Below are positions 8,428 through 17,739 of a stretch of DNA of 64,000 nt, piece after piece. The stretch lies in contig NZ_JAPDDS010000001.1 of assembly GCF_025950085.1 (NCBI RefSeq), positions 310,001 to 374,000 on the forward strand, written 5' to 3'. The position numbers and the translations under genes were made by a program. Numbering within the stretch: position 1 is the stretch's first letter; each line of letters starts with the position of its first letter. This DNA comes from Luteolibacter flavescens. Its GTDB lineage: Bacteria > Verrucomicrobiota > Verrucomicrobiia > Verrucomicrobiales > Akkermansiaceae. The notes under the pieces are model-generated. The model searched no databases, was not told the DNA's origin, and saw nothing but the letters and a program-made list of their open reading frames with translations.

Positions 8428-9507
8428 TCAGAGAAGCTTCTCAAAGATCTTGGACTCCCGCCCGCTGTCCTCGAGTTGCTTCCGCCGGGACTCGGGGAGG
8501 GCCTCCGGTCCGCGGAGAGCGTAGTTCACGCGGTGCTCGAAAAATTCAGCCGCCCGAGTGGTGAGGGCGAAGACCCGCGGCAAACCCTTTTCGCGAGCCA
8601 TCTGCTCGGCATGTTTCACGAGGTCCACCCCATAGCCGCGGCCTTCGTGATTGAGCTTCACGTAGAGGCACGCGATCTCGGCGGTATTGTCCTCGGGATA
8701 TTCGTGGAGGGCCACGCAACCGACGACGTTGTCGTCGATCGCCATGACGCGGTAGTCACCGATCCTTGCCTGGATATCCTCGTAGGTGCGGGCTACCAGC
8801 TTGGTGCGCCTGACAGAGCGCCCGATCATGCCGAGCAATTCCGGAATGTCCTCCTCTCGGAGTCCGCGTATCTCGCGGTAGCTGTCGGCATGGATCATGG
8901 TGCCCACACCTTCGTTCGAGAAAAGCTCGTCGATCAGCACACCTTGGCGGCGGCCATTCAGGACATGCACGCGCGGCACGCCCTTCCGGCAGGCTTCCGC
9001 GGCCGCTCTGAGGAGATCCGCTCCAGTCACCGTCCCGGATGCGGCGAGGGCGAGGGCATCAGCGGCACGCACCGCGGGCACCGGCTCACCATCGATGAGG
9101 ATCGCTTCTTCCAGCAGGGCGATGAGCTTCACCGCACCGATGCCCCTTGTGAAATCGACCACCTGGGGATCGAGCGGGTCATTGGAGGAAGCATCCGCGA
9201 CCACCGTTTGACCACGGGCCAGGATCGACTTCGCCTCCTCGATTGCGCCGGGGTCGCCGAGCGGACGGGTCAGGCGTGCGGACATGATCTCGCACTCCAG
9301 TGTCCAGTCGTAGAGATCCTTCAGGTCCCCACCGAGCACGCCAAGGATGAGCTTCACGCCCACGTCTTCCATGGCAGCGAGATCCAGCAGGCTCTCCGCG
9401 ATCGCAGGCTCGGGCAAGAGCCCGGCATCAATGAGCACGACGAAGATCTTCCCGCGGAACTGCGGGACATACTGAAGCACCGCGCGAAAGTCACCTTGGT
9501 CGGCCAC
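8428..9507 (-). CDS. argA: N-acetylglutamate synthase-like protein with shortened amino-acid-kinase domain
   Basis: The 359-residue protein aligns by eye with ArgA. The N-terminus FRAVLQYVPQFRGKIFVVLIDAG matches the start of the amino-acid-kinase domain, the bridge GVPRVHVLNGRRQGVLIDELFSNEGVGTMI is highly characteristic, and a GNAT acetyltransferase follows (EIACLYVKLNHEGRGYGVDLVKHAEQMA; LPRVFALTTRAAEFFEHR; ending PESRRKQLEDSGRESKIFEKLL). E. coli ArgA has about 443 residues; here the kinase-like domain is some 80-90 residues shorter and lacks obvious glycine-rich nucleotide motifs, so it is probably a regulatory or structural remnant. Predicted reaction: acetyl-CoA plus glutamate to N-acetylglutamate, the first step of arginine synthesis. 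Confidence 0.82.
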   Translation of the reverse strand: MADQGDFRAVLQYVPQFRGKIFVVLIDAGLLPEPAIAESLLDLAAMEDVGVKLILGVLGGDLKDLYDWTLECEIMSARLTRPLGDPGAIEEAKSILARGQTVVADASSNDPLDPQVVDFTRGIGAVKLIALLEEAILIDGEPVPAVRAADALALAASGTVTGADLLRAAAEACRKGVPRVHVLNGRRQGVLIDELFSNEGVGTMIHADSYREIRGLREEDIPELLGMIGRSVRRTKLVARTYEDIQARIGDYRVMAIDDNVVGCVALHEYPEDNTAEIACLYVKLNHEGRGYGVDLVKHAEQMAREKGLPRVFALTTRAAEFFEHRVNYALRGPEALPESRRKQLEDSGRESKIFEKLL

Positions 9508-9650
9508 GCGCGACTACTACCAGAGGGAGCGAAACGCCTGCAACCGCTGATCATGCCTAACCGCTCCGGGGTATTTACCATCCTCGCGCCGCTGCGATGC
9601 GATGGGCGGACCTCGACAATCCGCAAGCCCGCCCTTCAAGCTGTGCCACC

Positions 9651-12419
9651 GTGCGCCTTCTTTTCGCCATTTTCCTCCTGGCATTGCTGCTTCCGCTTTC
9701 CGGCGGGCAGCAACCGCCGATGGTGAGGCTTTGGCAGTCGGAAGACGGGCTGCCAGGGAACGTGGTCCGCTCGATGGTCCAGTCGTCCGACGGCTACCTG
9801 TGGCTCGCCACGGCGGAAGGCATCACCCGGTTCGATGGCTTGGAATTCGACGCAATCGAGCCGGATGGCGAACTCCGCCGGCTCCGCTTTGCCTTCTGGC
9901 GCTTGTTTGCGCCGGAGGATGGCAGCGTGTGGGTTTCCACCTTCCAAGGCGGGCTTTTCCAGATCCGAGACGGACGTTTGGTGCGGATACTCGGTGAAGA
10001 GGAAAGGCCGAGGCCACCGCGAATCAATCAGCTCATCCTGGATGGCCACGGGGTAATCCATTTCAAGAGAGGCGGGGAAATCTGGCGGGCGGGGAGCGAT
10101 GGTCCGGCCTTGGTCGCGGAGCCCACGGAGGACCTGATCGCACGCTTCGCCCGAGACCACGAAATGCAGTCCGCCGGGGGACGCGTGGTCGATCCGGACG
10201 ATACCACCACGGGCGCGCAGCTCCGCACGAGGGACGGGCGACTCTGGGCTGCCGATATCACGGGGCGGCTCGTGATCGATGGAGAATTGCCGGTGGACCT
10301 GCCGGGAGTGGCCTCGCCTTATGTTTTCAACGAACTGCTGGAAGATCGGGAAGGGAATGTCTGGGTAGCCACGCCGCTCAGCGGGCTGGCCCGTGTCCGG
10401 CGGAGCCGCGTGGAGCCGCTCTCGACCACCCAAGGCCCGGAGCCTGCCGCGTATGCCGTGATGCAGGGAAGGGGTGGGGACTGGTGGATCGCGAACCGGA
10501 AGGGCGGGATCGCCCGCTGGAGCGAAGGCAGCACTGAGCACCTGCAACTCGTGCCCGCGGGTTACCAGCGCCCTGTCTCGACGATGTTTGAGGATGCGAA
10601 AGGGCAGCTATGGGTAGCCGCACGTGGTGGCTCTGTTTTCCTGAAAAAGGATGATGGGACCTTCGTGCCTCAGTTCTCGAAGAGCCAGATCCCCTCGAAG
10701 GTAAGGACCATCCAGCAGGATGACGCCGGGGTGATATGGTTCGGCGGGACCCAAGGACTCGCGTCGTATGACGGCACCACCGTCCGTGAGTATGGCGAGA
10801 AAGACGGGATCCCGAAGCGCGAGATCACGGTGCTGGTCCGCGACGGCAGGCGGATGCTGGCCGGCACCGATGACGGTCAGGTCTTCGCCGGGGACAGCAG
10901 CGGCTTCAAGCTCCTAGGGAATCTCGATCCTCTGAAACATTGGTGGGTTTCCGACCTGCTCGCTGTGTCGGAAAATGAGCTGTGGGCCACCACCCTCGGC
11001 GGCGGCCTCTTCCTCTGGAACGGGAAGACGTGGCAGCAATTCGATGACAGCGACGGGATGCCGGACCTGCGGCTGACCTGCATCCTGGACGATGGCCGCG
11101 GGCACTTCTGGTTCGGCTCGTTGGGCGGCATCCTCTGTGCGAGCCGGCAGGAATTTCTGGATCGTGCACGCAAGCCGGAGAACCAGATTCACTGGCTGAG
11201 GTTGGACCGCTCGGATGGCTTGCCGACCCGCGAGTGCATCGGCGGCTATCATCCGGCCGGGTGGCGGGGGAATGACGGGCACCTTTGGTTTCCCACCGGC
11301 AGCGGCATCGTGCGGGTACGGCCGGATCTGGTGGAGGTGAATCAAGTGCCGCCACCGGTCTATCTGAGTAGCACGCGCGTGAATGGCAGCCAGCAGGACG
11401 AGCGGGAGGGCAGGGTGGAGGCCGGGCCGGGGCGCTCGCGCATCGAGTTCCGCTTCGTGGGGCTGGGCTACAGCGCGCCAGAGAAAGTGACCTACCGTGC
11501 CCGATTGGAAGGGCTTAATGACACTTGGCGCGACCTCGGCAACCAACGCGTGGCGGCCTACGAAGCGGTGCCGCCGGGACGCTATACCTTCGAGGTCCTT
11601 GCGGTGAATGGGGACGGCGTTTGGAGCAGGAATCCAGCAAGCGTGAATGTCTTCATCAGGCCGCATTTCTGGGAGTCCGCATGGTTCATTCTCACCGTGG
11701 GTGCGCTGGCTTTGGCCGGGACCGCTGCCGTCGGGTGGTATATCGCCCGCCGCCGGATGAAACGCCGGATCCAGACCCTGAAGATCCGCAATGCCCGCGA
11801 GAATGAACGCACCCGTATCGCCCGCGACCTGCACGATGACCTCGGGGCCAGCCTCACGGAGATCTCGATCCTCTCTGCGCTCGCGGCCGAGGGCGGCGAG
11901 GAAAGCACTCTGCGTCCCACGCTCGACCAGCTTTCCCACAAGGCGAAGGCAGTCGTCGGGACGTTGGACGAGATCGTCTGGGCGGTGAACCCGCGCGAGG
12001 ACACGTTGCGGTCACTGGTGGACTACCTGGCGGCATTCGCACGTGAGTTTCTGGACACCGCGGGCATCCCGCTCCGCACCGACATCCCGCGTCACATTCC
12101 TGAAACTCCGCTGGATGCCACCGCGCGGCACGGCGTCTTCCTCGCAGCGCGCGAGGCTCTCAACAATCTGGTGAAGCACTCAAAGGCCACCCAGGCCCGC
12201 CTCGCCGTGTACCTCGATGATTCCAAGCTGGAGATCCGTATCGAGGACAATGGCCGCGGCTTCTCGCAGGAGTGGGAGGCGAAGGGCTACGGGGTGGCAA
12301 ACCTGCGCGAGCGCATGCGGGCGGCCGGCGGGGATTGCTCGATTTCCAGCGTCGCGGGAGAGGGCGTGACTGTGACCCTGACCCTGCCGCTCCTTGCCGA
12401 CCCATCATCACAAATCTAG
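9651..12419 (+). CDS. Sensor histidine kinase with periplasmic propeller (Reg_prop, Y_Y_Y, HisKA_3)
   Basis: About 922 residues from GTG 9651, which places a signal sequence (RLLFAIFLLALLLPLSGG) at the N-terminus; an ATG at 9597 is an alternative. The periplasmic part has at least six Reg_prop units (SSDGYLWLATAEGITRFDG, DREGNVWVATPLSGLARV, DDAGVIWFGGTQGLASYDG), then a Y_Y_Y domain (RIEFRFVGLGYSAPEKVTYRARLEG), a membrane segment (about 675-695), a HisKA_3 box with phospho-acceptor His728 (IARDLHDDLGAS) and a HATPase (AREALNNLVKHS; EDNGRGF). It should sense an extracellular, perhaps glycan, signal and phosphorylate the regulator encoded 10 bp downstream. Confidence 0.9.
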   Translation: MRLLFAIFLLALLLPLSGGQQPPMVRLWQSEDGLPGNVVRSMVQSSDGYLWLATAEGITRFDGLEFDAIEPDGELRRLRFAFWRLFAPEDGSVWVSTFQGGLFQIRDGRLVRILGEEERPRPPRINQLILDGHGVIHFKRGGEIWRAGSDGPALVAEPTEDLIARFARDHEMQSAGGRVVDPDDTTTGAQLRTRDGRLWAADITGRLVIDGELPVDLPGVASPYVFNELLEDREGNVWVATPLSGLARVRRSRVEPLSTTQGPEPAAYAVMQGRGGDWWIANRKGGIARWSEGSTEHLQLVPAGYQRPVSTMFEDAKGQLWVAARGGSVFLKKDDGTFVPQFSKSQIPSKVRTIQQDDAGVIWFGGTQGLASYDGTTVREYGEKDGIPKREITVLVRDGRRMLAGTDDGQVFAGDSSGFKLLGNLDPLKHWWVSDLLAVSENELWATTLGGGLFLWNGKTWQQFDDSDGMPDLRLTCILDDGRGHFWFGSLGGILCASRQEFLDRARKPENQIHWLRLDRSDGLPTRECIGGYHPAGWRGNDGHLWFPTGSGIVRVRPDLVEVNQVPPPVYLSSTRVNGSQQDEREGRVEAGPGRSRIEFRFVGLGYSAPEKVTYRARLEGLNDTWRDLGNQRVAAYEAVPPGRYTFEVLAVNGDGVWSRNPASVNVFIRPHFWESAWFILTVGALALAGTAAVGWYIARRRMKRRIQTLKIRNARENERTRIARDLHDDLGASLTEISILSALAAEGGEESTLRPTLDQLSHKAKAVVGTLDEIVWAVNPREDTLRSLVDYLAAFAREFLDTAGIPLRTDIPRHIPETPLDATARHGVFLAAREALNNLVKHSKATQARLAVYLDDSKLEIRIEDNGRGFSQEWEAKGYGVANLRERMRAAGGDCSISSVAGEGVTVTLTLPLLADPSSQI

Positions 12420-12429
12420 ATTCACCATC

Positions 12430-13104
12430 GTGCCGACAAAACCTGAAACCACCGACATCGCCATCGTCGAAGACAATGCCGCACTCGGCAGCAGCTTGCG
12501 GAAGGTGGTCGAGTCGGACCCGACGCTCCGCTGCATCGGCGTGTGGACGACCGCCGAGGATGCACTGAAAAAGATCGATGCTTTCCGTCCGCAGATCGTG
12601 CTCATGGACATCAATCTGCCGGGCATGTCGGGCATCGAAGCGACCGCACGGCTCAAGCAATACCTGCCGGAGATCAAGGTCGTAATGGTCACGGTCTATC
12701 GGGATCACGACAAGATCTTCGCCGCCCTCAAAGCCGGCGCGTGCGGCTATCTCCTGAAACGCTCGAATCCCTCGGATGTCCGCGAGGCCATCCACGATGT
12801 GCGGACCGGAGGCGCACCGATGAGTCCGGAGATCGCGCGTCGAGTGGTGGAGGCATTTCACCAGCCCGCCAGGACCGAGCCGTCGCTACTGGAAGAAGTG
12901 AAGCTTTCGAAACGTGAGACAGAGATCCTCGAACTACTCTGCGAGGGCCTCGCTAACAAGGAGATCGCGGACCGTCTCGACATCTCGGTGGAGACCGTCC
13001 GCGTCCATCTGAAGCACGTTTATGAAAAGCTCCACGTGCGCTCGCGGACCGAGGCGGCGATGAAATTCCGCGACTCGCGTGAGGAGTCGCGGTTTCCCAT
13101 CTAA
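12430..13104 (+). CDS. NarL/FixJ-type response regulator
   Basis: The 224-residue protein (GTG start, 10 bp after the kinase stop; a TTG at 12394 inside the kinase gene is an alternative) has an N-terminal receiver: acidic pair in VEDN, phospho-acceptor Asp60 in VLMDINLPGMSG, Thr88, and Lys110 in GYLLKRSNP. A C-terminal LuxR HTH follows (LSKRETEILELLCEGLANKEIADRLDISVETVRVHLKHVYEKLHV). It is the cognate partner of the adjacent HisKA_3 kinase. Target genes are unknown; the GH35 gene 1.1 kb downstream is a speculative candidate. Confidence 0.92.
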   Translation: MPTKPETTDIAIVEDNAALGSSLRKVVESDPTLRCIGVWTTAEDALKKIDAFRPQIVLMDINLPGMSGIEATARLKQYLPEIKVVMVTVYRDHDKIFAALKAGACGYLLKRSNPSDVREAIHDVRTGGAPMSPEIARRVVEAFHQPARTEPSLLEEVKLSKRETEILELLCEGLANKEIADRLDISVETVRVHLKHVYEKLHVRSRTEAAMKFRDSREESRFPI

Positions 13105-13137
13105 GCCGGGCGGGGAAGGGGATGAGCCCCTCTCCGC

Positions 13138-13740
13138 TCAGGCGCGTTCCGGAGTCAACGGCTCGTCCAGCACGTTGATGTGGCCGGTATCCAGCCGGTA
13201 GGCCCAGCTATGGATCTGCAGGGGTTGTCCGCGTTCCCAGGCGCTCTCCACGATCGTGGTGCGGGCGAGGTTTTCGGCATTGGAGAGGACGTTGATTTCG
13301 CACAGGCGGTCGAGCGCGGCTGGCGGGGCGAGTGTCGAGAGTTCCTCCTCGTTCCGGCGGGCGATGTTCCGGATGTGGCGCAGCCAGTTGTCCACGAGGC
13401 CGTTTTTCTGGTTCTCGAGCGCTGCCTTCACGCCGCCGCAGCCGTAGTGGCCGCAGACGATGACGTGCTTCACCTTCAGGACATCCACCGCGAATTGCAG
13501 GACGGAGAGCATGCTGAAGTCGGTCTGCACCACCACGTTCGCCACGTTCCGGTGGACGAAGACTTCACCGGGATCCAGGCCGGTGATCTGATTCGCTGGA
13601 ACCCGACTGTCCGAGCAGCCGATCCAGAGATACTCGGGCGTCTGCTGGGCCACCAGGCGGGAGAAGAATTCAGGATCTTCCGCCACCCGGGCCGCAGCCC
13701 ACGCGCGATTGTTTGCCAACAAATGGTCTAGCGAAGACAT
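13138..13740 (-). CDS. can: Beta-carbonic anhydrase
   Basis: The 200-residue protein has the zinc ligands of plant/bacterial beta-carbonic anhydrases: Cys42 and the Asp44-Arg46 dyad in IGCSDSRVPAN, and His98 and Cys101 in CGHYGCGG. HRNVANVV and the C-terminal VESAWERGQPLQIHSWAYRLDTG are also typical. It interconverts CO2 and bicarbonate in the cytosol, supplying bicarbonate for carboxylations. It is convergent with the response regulator and appears monocistronic. Confidence 0.95.
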   Translation of the reverse strand: MSSLDHLLANNRAWAAARVAEDPEFFSRLVAQQTPEYLWIGCSDSRVPANQITGLDPGEVFVHRNVANVVVQTDFSMLSVLQFAVDVLKVKHVIVCGHYGCGGVKAALENQKNGLVDNWLRHIRNIARRNEEELSTLAPPAALDRLCEINVLSNAENLARTTIVESAWERGQPLQIHSWAYRLDTGHINVLDEPLTPERA

Positions 13741-14185
13741 CGGCGAGGATCAAAACCCGGCAGCCCCGCCTTGTCCATGCCCGCGCCCGTCCTTTTGTTT
13801 CATTGAATTAGGATTCGGAGCGATCGGTTGAGGTGCGCGCCCGTCGAATCGCTTTGAAGCAGCCATTCGCCCCGTCACCTCGCGTCGGCTCCCTCCCCAG
13901 ACCTTGTCCGGAATCCAGCTTGCCTCGTTACAAGTGGGCAGTAATCCGAAAGCGGATTCGTCATATCGAAGAGGCTGCATATTGAAATGAATACAGTGAA
14001 TTAATCGTGAAGGTGATTCACCGGTCGGTGTGATTTCATCACAGCCCTTTTGGTGCTTTGCGACACCCTTGTAGCGAACCTCACCGGGGTGATTTCCGCT
14101 GATTCTCGACCGGACACCGGAGCTTCGGCTGAAAGTCTGACTCGGGGCTCGACACGGCTTTTCCACGGGGCTTCGGATCGTCACC
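13741..14185. other. 445-bp non-coding region between divergent can and GH35 genes
   Basis: No supported ORF in either direction. The middle (about 13930-14050) is AT-richer than its flanks and contains the dyads described separately. Bases 13878-13892 carry a 15-mer (CCTCGCGTCGGCTCC) found again exactly at 41883-41897 and with one change at 42577-42591, so a dispersed repeat may be present. The rest looks like ordinary leader sequence. Confidence 0.5.
14012..14043. promoter_or_regulatory. Paired operator-like dyads upstream of the GH35 gene
   Basis: Two perfect dyads lie 6 bp apart, centred about 150-170 bp upstream of the beta-galactosidase ATG: GGTGA-T-TCACC (14012-14022) and TGTGA-TTTCA-TCACA (14029-14043). 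The second has exactly the CRP/FNR half-sites (TGTGA/TCACA), with a 5-base instead of the usual 6-base spacer. They suggest control by a dimeric CRP-family or similar regulator, but no regulator is identified and the promoter itself was not resolved. Confidence 0.45.
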
Positions 14186-16519
14186 ATGAATCTTTTTCCC
14201 TCGCTCGTGGCCGGGGCGGCATTGCTTGCCGCGGGTGTCTCGCCGGTGCTCGCGCAAGCGCCGAAGCACACCTTCGAGATCGGCGAGACCGAGCTGCTGC
14301 TCGATGGCAAGCTGATGCAGATCCGCTGCGGCGAGCTCCACTTCGCCCGCGTGCCAAAGGAGTATTGGCGGCACCGTCTCCAGCTCTGCAAGGCGATGGG
14401 CCTAAATACGGTCTGCGCGTATCTCTTCTGGAATCTCCACGAATTCGAGCAGGGGAAATTCAACTGGGAAGGGCAGGCGGACGCTGCGGAGTTCTGCCGC
14501 CTGGCGCAGGAGGAGGGCCTGTGGGTGCTGCTACGTCCGGGCCCGTATGCCTGCGCTGAGTGGGATGGCGGCGGGCTGCCCTGGTGGCTGCTCAAGAAGC
14601 CGGACATCGCGCTGCGCTCACGTGATCCGGACTTCATGGCGGCAAGCCGTGCGTGGCTGGCGGAGGTCAGTCGCGTGCTCGGACCGCTGCAGGTGACAAA
14701 GGGCGGCCCGATCCTGATGGCGCAGGTGGAAAACGAATACGGCTTCTACGGCACCGATGCGGAGTACATGGGCCAGATGCGGCAGGCGATGCTCGACGCG
14801 GGCTTCGATATCCCGCTCTTCGCCTGCAATCCCACTGGGAACCTGAACAACGGCCGTCGCGACGATCTCTTCAACGTGGTGAACTTCGGCAGCGATCCCG
14901 CCACGGGCTTCAAGAAGCTCCGCGAGATCCAGCCGAAGGGTCCGCTCATGTGCGGCGAGTTTTATCCCGGGTGGTTCGACACCTGGGGCGCGCCGCATCA
15001 CCTGGGGAAGACGGACCAGTATCTGAAGGACCTCGGCTACATGCTGGATGCGGGTGCTTCCTTCAGCATCTACATGGCGCACGGTGGCACGAGCTTCGGC
15101 ATGTGGGCGGGGGCGGATCGTCCCTTCAAGCCGGACACCAGCAGCTACGACTATGACGCTCCGATCAGCGAGGCGGGCTGGATCGGTGACAAATTCGAAC
15201 GCACCCGCGACCTAATGGCGAAGCACCTGTTGCCCGGCGAGAAGCTGGTGGATCCGCCGCAGCCGATGCCGGTGATGGCGATCCCGTCCTTCAAGCTGAA
15301 GGAGACCGCGGCGATATTCGAGAATCTGCCGGCCGCGATCCCCGATGCACAACCGCGCCACATGGAGGCCTACGATCAAGGCCACGGCTGCATCATTTAC
15401 AGCATCGAGCTTCCCGCGGGGCCGTTCTCCACGCTGGAACTCGAGCAGGTGCACGATTTCGGCTGGGTCTTCCTGAATGGAAAGGAGATCGGCGTGACCG
15501 ACCGTCGCTCGCGGCGCTTCAAGCTGGACCTGCCTGATCGCAAGCAGCCGGCGAGACTCGATATCTTGGTGGAGGCGATGGGCCACGTGAACTTCGGCAA
15601 GGAGATCCACGATCGGAAGGGTATCATGGGCAAGGTGAAGCTCGTCACCCTCGGCAAGGAAGCCGAGGTCGAGGGCGAGTGGTCCGTGCGTCCGCTGAAG
15701 CTGGATGCGCCGCTGCTTTCCTCGCTGAAATGGAAGACCGGCGGTGAAGCTGCAAGCGGGCCGAAGTTCTGGCGCGGCACCTTCCAGCTCGGGAAGACGG
15801 CGGACACTTTCCTCGACCTGCGCACCTGGGGGAAGGGAGTCATCTGGGTGAACGGCCACTGCCTCGCCCGCCACTGGAACATCGGGCCGACACAGACCGC
15901 CTACCTGCCGGGAGTCTGGCTGAAGGAAGGCGAGAACGAGGTGATCATCCTCGATCTGTTAGGCCCGGAGAAGCCCGTGCTCGCAGGCTTGGAAAAGCCG
16001 ATCCTCGACCAGCTCCGGCCCGAGCTCGACTTCGCCCGCAAGAAGAAGGGCGAGCTGGTTCTCAAGGGACACAAGCCAGCGCTTGAGGCGGCATTTTCTC
16101 CCGGGCCTGATGTGCAAGAGGTGAAGTTCCCGCAGCCGCTCGAAGGCTCGCAGTTCGCCCTCGAAATGCTCAGTGCTCACGATGGCAAGCCCTTCGCGGC
16201 CATCGCGGAATTCGACCTGCTAGATCCCGAGGGCAAGTCGATCTCGCACGCAAGCTGGACCATCGCCTATGTGGACAGTGAGGAGCTTGCGGGGGAAGAT
16301 GGCTCGGCATCGAATGCGATCAATGGCCAGACCGCAGACTTCTGGCACAGCGAATGGAAGGAAATCCAGCCCGGCTATCCGCATCACCTCGTCATCGACC
16401 TGGGGGCAAACACCAAGGTTGGGGGCTTCCGTTACACGCCGCGTGCCGGGAACAATCCGGGCCGCATCAAGGACTACCGGGTCTTTGTCGGCAGCGGCTT
16501 TGTGAAGGAGTCGAAGTAG
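14186..16519 (+). CDS. Secreted beta-galactosidase, GH35, with C-terminal discoidin-like domain
   Basis: The 777-residue protein has a signal peptide (cleavage near VLAQA, residue 25) and a GH35 TIM barrel. The acid/base is Glu184 in AQVENEYGFYG and the likely nucleophile is Glu258 in MCGEFYPGWFDTWG; NTVCAYLFWNLHE and RPGPYACAEWDGGGLPWWL are hallmark stretches. Beta-sandwich modules follow, including the jelly-roll with FRGTFQLGKTADTFLDL-type sequence, and the last ~140 residues resemble an F5/8-type C domain (HHLVIDLGANTKVGGFRYTPR). It should release terminal beta-galactose from extracellular glycans. It has its own upstream region with CRP-like dyads and ends at a strong hairpin. Confidence 0.93.
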   Translation: MNLFPSLVAGAALLAAGVSPVLAQAPKHTFEIGETELLLDGKLMQIRCGELHFARVPKEYWRHRLQLCKAMGLNTVCAYLFWNLHEFEQGKFNWEGQADAAEFCRLAQEEGLWVLLRPGPYACAEWDGGGLPWWLLKKPDIALRSRDPDFMAASRAWLAEVSRVLGPLQVTKGGPILMAQVENEYGFYGTDAEYMGQMRQAMLDAGFDIPLFACNPTGNLNNGRRDDLFNVVNFGSDPATGFKKLREIQPKGPLMCGEFYPGWFDTWGAPHHLGKTDQYLKDLGYMLDAGASFSIYMAHGGTSFGMWAGADRPFKPDTSSYDYDAPISEAGWIGDKFERTRDLMAKHLLPGEKLVDPPQPMPVMAIPSFKLKETAAIFENLPAAIPDAQPRHMEAYDQGHGCIIYSIELPAGPFSTLELEQVHDFGWVFLNGKEIGVTDRRSRRFKLDLPDRKQPARLDILVEAMGHVNFGKEIHDRKGIMGKVKLVTLGKEAEVEGEWSVRPLKLDAPLLSSLKWKTGGEAASGPKFWRGTFQLGKTADTFLDLRTWGKGVIWVNGHCLARHWNIGPTQTAYLPGVWLKEGENEVIILDLLGPEKPVLAGLEKPILDQLRPELDFARKKKGELVLKGHKPALEAAFSPGPDVQEVKFPQPLEGSQFALEMLSAHDGKPFAAIAEFDLLDPEGKSISHASWTIAYVDSEELAGEDGSASNAINGQTADFWHSEWKEIQPGYPHHLVIDLGANTKVGGFRYTPRAGNNPGRIKDYRVFVGSGFVKESK

Positions 16520-16530
16520 CATGATTGTTC

Positions 16531-16559
16531 GCTTCGCTGACGAACGTTGTCAGCGAAGC
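16531..16559. terminator. Bidirectional hairpin between GH35 gene and aroB
   Basis: GCTTCGCTGAC (16531-16541) and its exact complement GTCAGCGAAGC (16549-16559) flank a 7-base loop. The stem sits 12 bp beyond the GH35 stop and 32 bp beyond the aroB stop on the other strand, the expected position for a shared terminator. No long T-run follows on either side, so it may be a weak or Rho-assisted terminator. Confidence 0.6.
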
Positions 16560-16591
16560 ATGGCCTCAGAGGCTCCTGCGAAAGTCCGGCT

Positions 16592-17671
16592 TTATCGCCG
16601 CAGATACGCCACCGCCTCCGCCAGATCCTCCGGCGTCACTTGGTCGCTGACATACGCGTCGCCGGGGGAGCGGAGGAGGACGAAGCGGATCTGGCCTGCT
16701 TCGAATTTCTTGTCGCGGCTGAGCTTTTCCAGCACGCGTGCGTCGGAGATGGCGGGATCGAGCACCAGCGGGAGCTGGAACTTTTCCAGCAGCGCGATGA
16801 TTTCCTGCGATGCCTCAGGGGAAAGCCCGGCGTGCTTTTCGGAAAGATAGAGCGCAGCGCGGAGTCCGAGCGAGATCGCCTCGCCATGGAGCATTTCGCC
16901 GTAGGGGACGGCCGCCTCGATGCCGTGGCCAATGGTATGGCCGAGGTTGAGCAGGGCACGCAGACCCTTCGTCTCGTGCTCGTCGGCTTCGACGATGCGG
17001 GCCTTGATCGCGATATTCCGCGAGATCAGCGCGGCGGGCACGTCGCGGGTGGCGGGGTCGAGTGCCGCGATCTCCGCGAGCATGGCACCGTCACGGATCG
17101 CGGCGTGCTTGATGACTTCCGCGAAGCCCTCGCGGTATTCCCGGCCGGGCAGGGTGGAGAGCACCTCGGGATCCACGATGACGAGGCGCGGCTGGTGAAA
17201 GGCGCCGAGCAGGTTCTTCCCTTCCGGCAGGTTCACTCCGGTCTTTCCTCCCACGGAGGAATCGACCTGCGCCACGATGGTCGTGGGGATCTGGACGAAG
17301 GGAATGCCGCGATAGAAGACGGCGGCCACGAATCCGGCGAGGTCGCCCACGACGCCGCCACCGAGGGCGATGACAAAGGAGCGGCGGTCGTGCCCGGCGG
17401 CGGCGAGGGACGAGCACAGGGCCTCCACCTGCGACATCGATTTAGACGCCTCCCCGGCGGGGATGGTGTGCAGGGTGGGGGTGAAGCCTTCCGCGGTCAG
17501 GGCCTCGGTGAGCGCGGCGGCGTGGAAGCTGCCGACGGTTTCGTCCGTGATGATCGCTGCCTTTCCGGCGAGGCCGGCTGAGCGGATGGCGTCCCCGGCG
17601 CGGGCCAGCAGGCCGTTTTCCACGCGGACTTCATAGGACCGCTCCCCCAGATCGACATACACGCTCGGCAT
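16592..17671 (-). CDS. aroB: 3-dehydroquinate synthase
   Basis: The 359-residue enzyme has the classic motifs: PAGEASKS (NAD region), LGGGVVGDLAGF at 103-114, YRGIPFVQIPTTIVAQVDSSVGGKTGVN at 120-147, and the metal-binding His residues in LNLGHTIGHGIEA. It converts DAHP to 3-dehydroquinate, the second step of the shikimate pathway. The ATG at 17671 (MPSVYVDLGERSY) matches the family N-terminus; an ATG at 17743 overlaps the upstream exonuclease stop (ATGA) and would add 24 residues, so coupling through that start is possible. Confidence 0.93.
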   Translation of the reverse strand: MPSVYVDLGERSYEVRVENGLLARAGDAIRSAGLAGKAAIITDETVGSFHAAALTEALTAEGFTPTLHTIPAGEASKSMSQVEALCSSLAAAGHDRRSFVIALGGGVVGDLAGFVAAVFYRGIPFVQIPTTIVAQVDSSVGGKTGVNLPEGKNLLGAFHQPRLVIVDPEVLSTLPGREYREGFAEVIKHAAIRDGAMLAEIAALDPATRDVPAALISRNIAIKARIVEADEHETKGLRALLNLGHTIGHGIEAAVPYGEMLHGEAISLGLRAALYLSEKHAGLSPEASQEIIALLEKFQLPLVLDPAISDARVLEKLSRDKKFEAGQIRFVLLRSPGDAYVSDQVTPEDLAEAVAYLRR

Positions 17672-17739
17672 GGGCGGAGCATGGGAGGCGGCGGGAAGGG
17701 GACGCAAGAGCGGAGCCGGACACGCTTCCCGCGATCCGG

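Noticed and set aside
12394-12429. TTG start for the response regulator inside the kinase gene
   Set aside because: The GTG at 12430 gives a receiver domain of normal length and lies 10 bp after the kinase stop; the longer leader (THHHKSRF) has no similarity.
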